Shown piece by piece: positions 1 to 6,421 of a stretch of DNA of 11,477 nucleotides. The first letter of the stretch is position 1. Every line of letters starts with the position of its first letter. The notes under the pieces were generated by a model. That model was not told the DNA's origin and made no database searches. It saw only the letters and a list, made by a program, of their open reading frames with translations. Origin of the DNA: Burkholderiales bacterium (GTDB lineage: Bacteria; Pseudomonadota; Gammaproteobacteria; Burkholderiales; Ga0077523); assembly GCA_025459035.1 (NCBI GenBank), contig JALORJ010000042.1, positions 1-11,477 of the forward strand, given 5' to 3'. The translations under genes were made by a program, and so were the position numbers.

Positions 1-603
1 TCGATCGACACGCACGGACTGGCCCGACGTCGGCGAGTGCACGAACTCGCCGTCCCCGGCGTACAGCGCGACGTGCAGCGTGCCGCGCCGTCCGCGCGTG
101 TAGAACAGCAGATCGCCCGGCACGAGCGCCGACAGGTCGTGGAGCGGACGCGCGCGTCGCCGCTGGCTGTGCGTGTCGCGCGGCAGATCGACCCCGGCGC
201 GCGCGTAGCTCCAGCGCACGAGACCGCTGCAGTCGAACCCGGACGGCGAGGCGCCGCCGTAGCGGTAAGGCGCACCGAGCTGCGCGCGCGCAGCTGCCAC
301 CGCGCGTGCGCCGATCGTGGTCGCGGCTTCGGTCGTTTCCCGTGCCGGTGGCGTCGCGCCCGCCGCGTCCGGGTCGGTCGTGTCGGCGGACGGCGGGCCG
401 CCGCGCGCGTCCGCCGCCGCCGCCCCGATGCGGACGGACCCGGCGCGTTCGGGTGGAGCATCGCGCGCCGGCGCGCGCACACCGTCCGGCATGCAGGCCG
501 CGAGCACCAGCGCACCGAGCAGCGCGGGCACGAGGCCGCGAAGACCACGGCGCGCACCGTCGCGCCGCCGGGTAGCGCATCGGATCGGCCGCGACGCGCG
601 CAC
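1..603 (-). CDS. NlpC/P60 (C40) cell-wall peptidase lipoprotein, 3' end cut by window
   Basis: Probable outer-membrane lipoprotein that cleaves peptidoglycan stem peptides (NlpC/P60, Spr/MepS-like endopeptidase family). I translated it by hand from a GTG at 603-601; 201 residues are visible and the frame is open to the window edge. An Arg-rich n-region and a hydrophobic stretch end in a lipobox LAAC with Cys37; Met at +2 does not give the Asp inner-membrane retention signal. Residues about 38-95 are a Pro/Ala-rich linker. The catalytic domain shows YRYGG, then FDCSGLV with Cys125, LPRDT, and His177 and His189 in HVALYAGDGEFVH. The 12-residue spacing of the two His matches the Cys-His-His triad of Spr. 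GAGG lies 3 bases before the GTG, a short spacing. It starts 5 bases after the stop of the deacylase gene, so the two are probably co-transcribed. The exact start is less sure than the family. Confidence 0.88.
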   Translation of the reverse strand, partial: MRASRPIRCATRRRDGARRGLRGLVPALLGALVLAACMPDGVRAPARDAPPERAGSVRIGAAAADARGGPPSADTTDPDAAGATPPARETTEAATTIGARAVAAARAQLGAPYRYGGASPSGFDCSGLVRWSYARAGVDLPRDTHSQRRRARPLHDLSALVPGDLLFYTRGRRGTLHVALYAGDGEFVHSPTSGQSVRVDR

Positions 604-608
604 GGACC

Positions 609-1928
609 TCAGCGCGCGAGCGGCTCGGTGCCGCACCAGCGGGCGAGGCACAGCGCCAGCACTTGCGTGACCTGGCGTGTGCTCTCGAGCGACACCGATT
701 CGTCGATGCCGTGGATGTGCGTGGCCTCGGGGCCGTAGCACGTCGCCGGCGTCTCGCCGTAGAGGTTGAAGACGCGGGCGTCGGTGGTCGCCGTGCTCGC
801 GAGCGGCTGCACCTCGGTGCCGGTGACGCGGCGATGCGCGTCGGCCACCAGCGCCAGCACCGGCGCGTCGGCATCGATCACGCAGCCCTCCGAATGGAAC
901 CCCGACCAGCGCACGCCGTAGCGCACCCCGGCGAGTGAAGCGTCGGTGCGCGCGGTCCGTGCGAGCCGTTCGACGATCTGCGCCTTCGCGTCGTCGACGC
1001 GCACGCCGGGGTACAGACCGCAGCGGATCTCCATCGAGCACTGCGTCGGCACGCTCGACGCCCATTCGCCGCCGTGGATGCGCCCGAGGTTGAACGTGAT
1101 CGGCGTGTCGAGATGAGCGTAGGCGTGGTGCCGGCAGGCCGGCGCGTTCCACTCGTCGCGCAGCGACTCGAGGCCGCGGTACAGGGCGAACGCGGCCTCG
1201 ATCGCGTTGATGCCCTGCTTCACGTCGAGCACGTGGGCCGGCCGCCCGTACACGTCGACGCTCACCCACACCACGCCGACCTGCGCCGTCATCAGCGTGT
1301 GCGCGAACGGCTCGGGAATGATCGCGGCATCGGCGCGATAGCCGCGCGCGAGGCACGCCAGCGCGCCGTTGCCGGTGCACTCCTCCTCGACGACCGACTG
1401 CAGCCACACCGGCGACGCCGGCTGGCGCCCGATCGCGCGCAGCGCCTCGAAGGCGATCACGTAGGCCGCGATGCCCGCCTTCATGTCGCCGCCGCCGCGG
1501 CCGTAGAGCCGGCCGTCGCGGACCACCGGGTCGAACGGGGGGGCGGTCCACAGGGCCTCGGCGCCGATCGGCACCACGTCGATGTGGCCGTTGAAGATCA
1601 GCGACCGACCCTGCGCGGGTCCGCGCGGCGTCCACGCCGCGACGACGTTGTCGTGACGCTGCGTGGCCAGCGCCGGCGGCGCGTAGCCCGGCATCGACGC
1701 GAGCTGCGCGTCGGGCATGTCGAAGCGATCGACCGCGAGCCCCATGCTGCGGAACAGGCCTTCCATGAAGTCCTGCGCCGGGGCTTCCGCGCCCATCAGG
1801 CTCGGAAACCGCACCAGCGTCGACAGCAGGTCGACCAGACGCGGCTGCATGGCGTCGCAGGCGGCGCGCAGGTCGGCTTCGAGAGCGGGGTCGAGCGGCG
1901 GGGGCAGAGCGGAAGGGTCGAGCGGCAA
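609..1928 (-). CDS. M20-family metallo-deacylase (ArgE/DapE-like)
   Basis: Cytosolic zinc-dependent amidohydrolase of the M20 ArgE/DapE/ACY1 family, 439 residues. These enzymes remove acyl groups from N-acyl amino acids or related amides; the substrate here is not evident. Visible metal and catalytic motifs: NGHIDVVP (His115, catalytic Asp117), GRGGGDMKAG (bridging Asp148), VVEEECTGNG (Glu181 general base, Glu182 ligand), IPEP (Glu206) and THIHGIDES (His406). The dimerisation lid domain lies at about 215-330. It is longer than typical ArgE or DapE (about 375-385 residues), so a pathway role in arginine or lysine synthesis should not be assumed; YlmB-type formyl-aminopyrimidine deformylase is one alternative relative. 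The start is TTG, chosen because GAGG (1935-1938) sits 6 bases upstream; the first ATG in frame, Met27, lacks that support. It follows the MFS gene by 97 bases, with a hairpin between, and runs directly into the NlpC/P60 gene. Confidence 0.9.
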   Translation of the reverse strand: MPLDPSALPPPLDPALEADLRAACDAMQPRLVDLLSTLVRFPSLMGAEAPAQDFMEGLFRSMGLAVDRFDMPDAQLASMPGYAPPALATQRHDNVVAAWTPRGPAQGRSLIFNGHIDVVPIGAEALWTAPPFDPVVRDGRLYGRGGGDMKAGIAAYVIAFEALRAIGRQPASPVWLQSVVEEECTGNGALACLARGYRADAAIIPEPFAHTLMTAQVGVVWVSVDVYGRPAHVLDVKQGINAIEAAFALYRGLESLRDEWNAPACRHHAYAHLDTPITFNLGRIHGGEWASSVPTQCSMEIRCGLYPGVRVDDAKAQIVERLARTARTDASLAGVRYGVRWSGFHSEGCVIDADAPVLALVADAHRRVTGTEVQPLASTATTDARVFNLYGETPATCYGPEATHIHGIDESVSLESTRQVTQVLALCLARWCGTEPLAR

Positions 1929-1988
1929 GTGCGACCTCGAGACGAAGGACCGGCGCGCCGAGGTTAGCGCCCGCCGTCGGCGTGCGCC

Positions 1989-2007
1989 GCCCCGCCGATC
2001 GCGGGGC
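1989..2007 (-). terminator. Stem-loop after the MFS gene, possible terminator
   Basis: Perfect 7-bp stem GCCCCGC / GCGGGGC with a 5-base loop, beginning 15 bases beyond the MFS stop codon. There is no T-run after it, so it may weaken rather than stop transcription, or protect the 3' end. In DNA this GC-rich such stems also arise by chance. Confidence 0.35.
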
Positions 2008-2022
2008 TGCGTTGTCGCGCGG

Positions 2023-3240
2023 TCAGCGCGAAGCCGGTACCGCGGCCGGGCGCGGCATCCGCCACGTCACGCCGAACCCGACGCACGCCACCGTGAAGGC
2101 GATCACCCCCAGCGCGATCGGCCCGATCGCCGTGAACGCCCAGCCGCCGACGACCGACGCCGCCAGCCAGCCGACGCTCGCGATCGTGATGTTCAGTCCG
2201 AGCACCGCGCCGCGCTGCGCGGCGGGCACATCCGACAGCGTCTTCATGATCGCGGGCCGCGTGAGGCTCTTGGAGAAGGTGTACGCGAACGCGAAACCCA
2301 GCGTGACCCACAGCGCGGGTGTCCAGAGCATCAGCGGCAGCGCGAGCAGTGCCGCGGTGCCCATGCCGATGCGCACCGGCATCACCCGTGCGCCGCGCCG
2401 GTCGGCGATCCAGGCTCCGACCGTGTTGCCGATCAGCGTGCCGGTCGCGACCCAGGCGAGGCACAGCGCGAGCGTCGCGAACGAGACGCCGTAGCGCAGT
2501 TGCAGGAAGGCCGCGAAGTAGATCCCGATCAGGCCGAAGCCGACGCGCTCCATCAGGCTCGCGGACAGATACGGCACCAGCGGCCGCAGCCGCAGCGGCG
2601 CGGCGGGCGCGTCGGTCGAGGCCGCGATCGCACGTCTCGGGTCGGCCGGCAGCAGCAGCCACGTGAGCGCGAACACGACAAACGCGAGTGCGCCGTGCAC
2701 GCGCGCCGCCAGTTCCCAGCCGCCGAAGCTGCCGAGCAGCGCCGCGGTCGGCGTGCCCAGCAGCAGCGACAGCGACTGTCCGGTGAGGATCCAGCCGAGC
2801 GCGCGTCCGCGACGCTCGATCGGGGTGTGATCCGATCCGGCCGCGAACACTACCCCCATGAAGGCCCCGCCGCAGGCGCCGCTGGCGGTCTGCCAGAACA
2901 CGGCGGATCCGAACGAGTCCGCGGTCGACAGTCCGAGGCGCGTCACGCCGAAAAGCAGCACCGCGACCAGCAGCGGCACGCGGCGGCCGAGCCGGTCGGA
3001 CAGTCGCCCGAGCACCAGCGATCCGACGCCCCAGGCGACCGCCTGCCACGCGAGCAGGCTGCCGACCATTCCGAGCGACACGTCGAAGTCCTGCGCCATC
3101 TCGTGCAGGAACGGCGACAGGCTGGTGCCCGCCGTCGTGATGACGAAGGTGTTGAGCGCGAGCAGCGACAGCAGCAGCCACTCGGGGACCGGCTTGCGGC
3201 CGGGCAGCGGCAGGGCGGCGTGGGCGAGGTCCGGAGGCAT
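2023..3240 (-). CDS. MFS transporter, 12-helix type
   Basis: Inner-membrane secondary transporter of the major facilitator superfamily, 405 residues, the usual length. Hydrophobic segments run along the whole protein (first helix about 21-40), with a polar Pro/Arg-containing central loop after about residue 195. The family signature motif A is clear between helices 2 and 3: GRLSDRLGRRVPL at 78-90. A related GAWIADRRGAR stretch occupies the matching position in the second half. The substrate cannot be read from sequence; drug, sugar and organic-acid exporters share this look. The ATG at 3240 is the only plausible start: an in-frame stop lies at 3253-3255. No well-spaced Shine-Dalgarno sequence precedes it (GGGG abuts the ATG). 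It is followed by the M20 deacylase in the same direction, so it may move that enzyme's substrate or product, but this is inference from position only. Confidence 0.92.
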   Translation of the reverse strand: MPPDLAHAALPLPGRKPVPEWLLLSLLALNTFVITTAGTSLSPFLHEMAQDFDVSLGMVGSLLAWQAVAWGVGSLVLGRLSDRLGRRVPLLVAVLLFGVTRLGLSTADSFGSAVFWQTASGACGGAFMGVVFAAGSDHTPIERRGRALGWILTGQSLSLLLGTPTAALLGSFGGWELAARVHGALAFVVFALTWLLLPADPRRAIAASTDAPAAPLRLRPLVPYLSASLMERVGFGLIGIYFAAFLQLRYGVSFATLALCLAWVATGTLIGNTVGAWIADRRGARVMPVRIGMGTAALLALPLMLWTPALWVTLGFAFAYTFSKSLTRPAIMKTLSDVPAAQRGAVLGLNITIASVGWLAASVVGGWAFTAIGPIALGVIAFTVACVGFGVTWRMPRPAAVPASR

Positions 3241-3331
3241 CCCCGGAGCATCTCAGGTCGGGCGGGCGAAATCCGGCGTCGGCGCGATAGGGCCCATGCC
3301 GCAGTGCGACATGCAGCGGCACCGGGGCCCG

Positions 3332-3355
3332 CGGTCGACGGCCGGCCGGCGACCG
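3332..3355. promoter_or_regulatory. 24-bp dyad before the MFS gene, operator candidate
   Basis: Near-perfect dyad, CGGTCG-A-CGGCC / GGCCG-G-CGACCG, in which 11 of 12 base pairs match and there is no spacer. It is centred about 103 bases before the MFS ATG in a 179-base gap. The lack of a loop looks more like a protein-binding site than a terminator, but it could also end the hydrolase transcript. Confidence 0.3.
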
Positions 3356-3373
3356 GGTCGGGCGTCGATGAAC

Positions 3374-3396
3374 CGCGGCGGGCGGGCGACGCCGCG
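3374..3396 (-). terminator. Stem-loop after the MBL-fold hydrolase gene
   Basis: 7-bp stem CGCGGCG / CGCCGCG with a 9-base loop, beginning 23 bases after the hydrolase stop codon. No T-run follows. Weak terminator candidate; chance is possible at this GC content. Confidence 0.25.
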
Positions 3397-3419
3397 CGGG
3401 CCCGGGAAAGGCCGCCGGG

Positions 3420-4328
3420 TCACCCGCCGGCGGCCAGTTCCCGCGCCACCGCCCGCACGTTCCCCGGCACCAGTTGGCCGAGGCCGAGATGCGGGAACTG
3501 CCGCTCGAGCGTCGCCGCGATCCGCGCGATGCCGGCGGCGTCGACGCGACCGTCCGCGCCCATCGCCATCCCCACCGCATGGCGCGTCGCGACGAGGTAG
3601 TCCATCTGGATCGCGATCGGATCGCCGTCGCGCGTCGCGCCGTGACCCGCGTGGACCCGCGCGACGCCCGGCCAGCGGTGCTGTGCGGCGAGCAGCGCGT
3701 CGATCCAGCCGGCGGTGCGGCCTTCGCCCAGCCACGCATGGCTGCCCGCGTAGATCAGGTCGCCTGCCAGCAGATCGCCGGTGGCCGGTGCGTACAGCGC
3801 GACCAGGCGGTGGGCTTCGTGATCGACGAACTCGTCGACGACGACGTGCGTGTCGCCGAGATCGATCGTGTCGCCGGGCACGAGCGCGGCCTCCGGCAGC
3901 CAGCCGAGGTCGGCCTCGGTGCCGAGCGCCGTGGCGCGCGCCAGCGTGTCGAGTTCGAGCACGCGCCGTGTCGTGGCATTCGCGAGCACGGGCACACCGC
4001 CGAGTCGCCGGCGCAGGGCCGCGAGGCCGCCGAAGTGGTCCTTGTGCGGATGCGTGACGAGCACCGCCGCGACCGGCTTGCCGAGCGCGCGCGCGCGCCG
4101 CGCGACCTCCACCGCGTCGCGGGCGTGCAGCTGCGCATCGACGATCAGCAGCGCGTCGCGCGACTCGACGATCAGGCTGTTGACGTGCCACGCGGTCGCG
4201 TCGGACGTGTGGGTGTGCACGACGAGCGGCGTGGCGGCCGTCGCACGCGCGCGCGCTGCGACCGTCGCGAACGCGAGTGCCGACGCGGTCGCGAGAAAGC
4301 GGCGACGGCTGGTGGACGATGGGTGCAT
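3420..4328 (-). CDS. Tat-exported MBL-fold metallo-hydrolase
   Basis: Metallo-beta-lactamase-fold hydrolase of 302 residues, probably working in the periplasm with two bound metals. The N-terminus is a twin-arginine export signal: SRRRFLA at 7-13, an Ala-rich hydrophobic region and a likely cleavage near residues 27-32. Metal-binding motifs follow in order: HPHKDH (His93, His95, Asp97, His98), His173 in DHEAH, Asp190 in LLAGDLIY and His229 in VHAGHG. Substrate class is unknown; the fold includes lactamases, lactonases and thioesterases, and nothing here marks it as a resistance enzyme. An in-frame ATG exists 38 codons upstream, but the start at 4328 gives a proper Tat signal and has GGGGG 7 bases before it. 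It lies between the benE and MFS genes on the same strand. A weak -10-like TACACC (4372-4367) and an 18-bp palindrome stand just upstream. Confidence 0.9.
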   Translation of the reverse strand: MHPSSTSRRRFLATASALAFATVAARARATAATPLVVHTHTSDATAWHVNSLIVESRDALLIVDAQLHARDAVEVARRARALGKPVAAVLVTHPHKDHFGGLAALRRRLGGVPVLANATTRRVLELDTLARATALGTEADLGWLPEAALVPGDTIDLGDTHVVVDEFVDHEAHRLVALYAPATGDLLAGDLIYAGSHAWLGEGRTAGWIDALLAAQHRWPGVARVHAGHGATRDGDPIAIQMDYLVATRHAVGMAMGADGRVDAAGIARIAATLERQFPHLGLGQLVPGNVRAVARELAAGG

Positions 4329-4380
4329 GCGGATCCCCCGGAAGACCGCGCGGCCCCTCGCCGTGCGGTGTACCGACGAT

Positions 4381-4398
4381 CGACGCGCGCGCGCGTCG
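4381..4398. repeat. 18-bp perfect palindrome, first of three related inverted repeats
   Basis: CGACGCGCG followed directly by CGCGCGTCG, a perfect palindrome without spacer. It lies 52 bases before the hydrolase ATG and 8 bases upstream of a weak -10-like TACACC, where a repressor site could sit. Alternating CG could also adopt left-handed DNA. Its arms recur in the two inverted repeats at 4456-4481 and 4559-4587. Confidence 0.4.
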
Positions 4399-4455
4399 CC
4401 ACAAGCGGCCGAGAGACGGAAGGCGGCAGTGGACGCTGCCATTGGTGGGAGTGGG

Positions 4456-4481
4456 CGCGACGCGCGCGGTCGCGCGTCGCG
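4456..4481. repeat. 11-bp stem, 4-base loop hairpin, second related inverted repeat
   Basis: Arms CGCGACGCGCG and CGCGCGTCGCG enclose the tetraloop CGGT, with every pair matching. This is the strongest hairpin seen in the window. It lies midway in the gap between benE and the hydrolase gene and contains the same 9-base arm as the palindrome at 4381-4398. No T-run flanks it on either strand, so it is not a textbook terminator. Confidence 0.45.
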
Positions 4482-4558
4482 ACCCCCGCGACGGCCGGAT
4501 CCGAGGGCGGCCCGCTCGGGAAGGTCGGCGACTGCGCGTTCCGACTCGCGCGGGTCGT

Positions 4559-4587
4559 CGATGCGCGAAGAGACGTCACGCGCATCG
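4559..4587 (-). terminator. Hairpin just after benE, third related inverted repeat
   Basis: Arms CGATGCGCG and CGCGCATCG with an 11-base loop, beginning 11 bases beyond the benE stop codon. The arms differ from the other two inverted repeats of this gap by a single C/T change that is compensated on the opposite arm. Its position suits a benE terminator or 3' stabilising structure; there is no T-run. Confidence 0.4.
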
Positions 4588-4598
4588 CGGCACGTGCG

Positions 4599-5801
4599 TC
4601 AGCGCCGCCCCCACGTCGCCACGCCCAGGGCCACCGCCCCCGCCACGAGCCCCCAGAACGCGGAGCCGATGCCGGCCAGCGTGACGCCGGAGGCCGTGAC
4701 GAGAAACGTGATCAGCGCGGGCTCGCGCGTCGTCTCGTCGCGCATCGCGGTGGCCAGACCGTTGCCGATCGTGCCGAGCAGCGCCAGCCCGGCGATGCCG
4801 ACCACCAGCGCGCGCGGGAAGGCGGTGAACAGCGCGCCGACGGTCGCACCGCCGATGCCCAGCAGCAGGTAGACGCCGCCGGCGGCCATCGCCGCGACGT
4901 AGCGCCGCGCCGGGTCGGGATGCGCCTCGCGACCCATGCAGATCGCGGCGGTGATCGCCGCGAGGTTGAACATGTAGCCACCGAACGGCGCGAGCGCGAC
5001 GGTCATCGCGCCGGTCCAGCCGACCGGCGCCGACACCGGCGTGTCGTAGCCGGCGGCGCGGATCGCGGCGACCCCCGGAATGTTCTGCGAGGCCATCGTC
5101 ACGACGAACAGCGGCAGCGCGATGCCGAGCAGCGCCGTGCCCGACAGGGCCGGGGTGACCCATACCGGCGTCGCCGCGACGAACGCGATCGCGTCGGCAT
5201 GCAGCGTGCCGGTGATCGCGGCGATCGCGATGCCGACGGCGAGCGTCGCGATCACGGCCCACCGGGCGGCGGCGCGCCGCATCACGAGATAGGTGCCGAA
5301 CATCGCGACCACCAGGCCCGGTGCGGTCGCGGCCGACGCGAACGCCTGCAGGCCGAAACGCAGCAGGACGCCGGCGAGCAGCCCGGCGCCGAGCGCTGCC
5401 GGCACCCGGTCCATCAGCCGCGCGAACAGGCCCGAGAACCCCACGATCGCGACCAGCGCGCCGGCGACCATGAAGGCGCCGACGGCCTGCCCGAGCGTGA
5501 CACCCGCGACGCCGGTGACGAACAGCGCGGCGCCCGGGGTCGACCAGGCCGGGACGACCGGTTGCCGGTACCACCACGACAGCGCGATGCCGAGCACGCC
5601 CGCGCCGATGCCCAGCGACCACATCCACGACGCGACCTGCGCGTCGTTCGCCCCGAGTGCGCGGGCCGCCTCGAACACCACAGCCGCGGTGCCGCTGTAT
5701 CCGACCAGGACGGTGACGAAGCCGGTGACGAGCGCCGGCAGCGACAGGTCCCGCCAGAGCGAACGCGGGGACAGCGGTGACGCGGGAGCGACGGCAGCCA
5801 T
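4599..5801 (-). CDS. benE: BenE-family benzoate/H+ symporter
   Basis: Inner-membrane permease of the benzoate:H+ symporter family (BenE; E. coli YdcO is a relative), 400 residues, the family's normal size. About 11-12 hydrophobic segments start at residue 22. Family-typical stretches are present: WSTPGAALF around residue 85, NIPGVAAIRAAGYDTPVSAP around 236-255, then FGGYMFNLAAITAAIC and the GREAHPDPARRY segment. BenE proteins import benzoate or related aromatic acids; the true substrate of this copy is not shown, and no benzoate-degradation gene is in the window. The ATG at 5801 fits the usual short N-terminus; the longer open frame upstream is polar and Arg-rich, unlike a BenE protein. No clear Shine-Dalgarno sequence precedes it. 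It is divergent from the thioesterase gene across 183 bases, and a hairpin follows its stop codon. Confidence 0.92.
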   Translation of the reverse strand: MAAVAPASPLSPRSLWRDLSLPALVTGFVTVLVGYSGTAAVVFEAARALGANDAQVASWMWSLGIGAGVLGIALSWWYRQPVVPAWSTPGAALFVTGVAGVTLGQAVGAFMVAGALVAIVGFSGLFARLMDRVPAALGAGLLAGVLLRFGLQAFASAATAPGLVVAMFGTYLVMRRAAARWAVIATLAVGIAIAAITGTLHADAIAFVAATPVWVTPALSGTALLGIALPLFVVTMASQNIPGVAAIRAAGYDTPVSAPVGWTGAMTVALAPFGGYMFNLAAITAAICMGREAHPDPARRYVAAMAAGGVYLLLGIGGATVGALFTAFPRALVVGIAGLALLGTIGNGLATAMRDETTREPALITFLVTASGVTLAGIGSAFWGLVAGAVALGVATWGRR

Positions 5802-5984
5802 CGGGCAGGCGAGGACCGGGCAGGGCGAGGGAGCCGAGTGTGCCCGCTCGGATCGGTGCGTCCGGCGTACGAATCGCCCGCGTGCGCGCACGGGCCGCCG
5901 CCGGTCGTGCGCTGCGAAGGCCCCCTGCGCGCATCGCGGACAATCGGCGGCCCTTCCGACCTGCGCGCTCCGCGCCGACTGCCC
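5802..5984. promoter_or_regulatory. Divergent promoter region between benE and the thioesterase gene
   Basis: This 183-base gap must hold the promoters of both divergent genes. Visible candidates are weak: GACAAT at 5939-5944 as a -10 for the plus-strand genes (41 bases before the ATG), and CACACT at 5842-5837 as a -10 for benE. I see no convincing -35 for either. A 12-bp perfect palindrome, CGTGCGCGCACG at 5881-5892, lies near the middle and could bind a shared regulator. I see no regulator gene nearby. Confidence 0.4.
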
Positions 5985-6401
5985 ATGCGCCCTTCGCTCG
6001 TCCCCGGTCTCGCCCACGAACTGCGCTTCACCGTCACCGACGCCAAGACCGTTCCCGCGCTGTACCCCGAAGCACCGTCGTTCCAGTCGATGCCCGCGGT
6101 GTTCGCGACCGGCTTCATGGTCGGCTTCCTCGAGTGGGCCTGTCTGGAGTGCGTGCTGCCGCATCTCGAGCCGGGCGAGCAGACCGTCGGCACGCACGTC
6201 GACTTCAGCCACGTCGCCGCGACGCCACCGGGGATGGAAGTGGTCGCGGTCGCGACGCTGGTCGAGGTCGACGGGCGCCGGCTGGTCTTCGCCGTGGAGG
6301 CCCGCGACGCGCGCGAAGTGATCTCGCGCGGGCGTCACGAGCGCTTCGTCATCGACCGCGCGAAGTTCGACGCGAAGCTCGCCGCGAAGGCCGCCGGCTG
6401 A
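5985..6401 (+). CDS. FlK-type acyl-CoA thioesterase (hotdog fold)
   Basis: Small hotdog-fold thioesterase, 138 residues, closely resembling FlK, the fluoroacetyl-CoA thioesterase of Streptomyces cattleya. From memory of FlK, the two align almost without gaps: LYPEAPSF, FATGFMVGFLEWAC, LEPGE, HVAATPPG, GRHERFVI and KFDAK all have counterparts. The FlK catalytic residues fall at identical numbers: Thr42, Glu50 and His76; Gly69 and Arg120 also match. Of the two FlK lid phenylalanines, Phe33 is kept but position 36 is Met. The family hydrolyses short acyl-CoA esters; fluoroacetyl-CoA is one possible substrate but is not shown here. The start at 5985 aligns with the FlK N-terminus; a longer in-frame ORF begins at 5838 but adds unrelated Pro/Arg-rich sequence. 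No good Shine-Dalgarno sequence is visible. It is followed after 20 bases by the flavoprotein gene, probably in one transcript. Confidence 0.9.
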   Translation: MRPSLVPGLAHELRFTVTDAKTVPALYPEAPSFQSMPAVFATGFMVGFLEWACLECVLPHLEPGEQTVGTHVDFSHVAATPPGMEVVAVATLVEVDGRRLVFAVEARDAREVISRGRHERFVIDRAKFDAKLAAKAAG

Positions 6402-6421
6402 GCACCGGCTCGGGGGCGACC

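Noticed and set aside
37..738. A 233-codon plus-strand frame at the left edge
   Set aside because: It is low-complexity and Arg-rich, and lies opposite the NlpC/P60 gene, whose lipobox and Cys-His-His residues are clear.
3420..4442. A longer start for the MBL-fold hydrolase at 4442
   Set aside because: It would bury the twin-arginine signal 45 residues inside; the ATG at 4328 has a ribosome-binding site and gives a normal Tat signal.
4381..4587. Possible CRISPR or repeat array in the benE-hydrolase gap
   Set aside because: There are only three inverted repeats with different spacers and no direct repeat-spacer pattern or cas gene.
1717..5780. Very long plus-strand open frames (627 and 768 codons) opposite the deacylase, MFS, hydrolase and benE genes
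   Set aside because: Their products are almost all Arg, Ala, Gly, Pro, Gln and Asp, with no domain, and they are antisense to genes with clear family motifs. They reflect stop-poor GC-rich DNA.
4599..6338. A longer benE product starting at 6338 (579 residues)
   Set aside because: The extra 179 residues are polar and Arg/His-rich, overlap the divergent thioesterase gene and do not resemble BenE N-termini.
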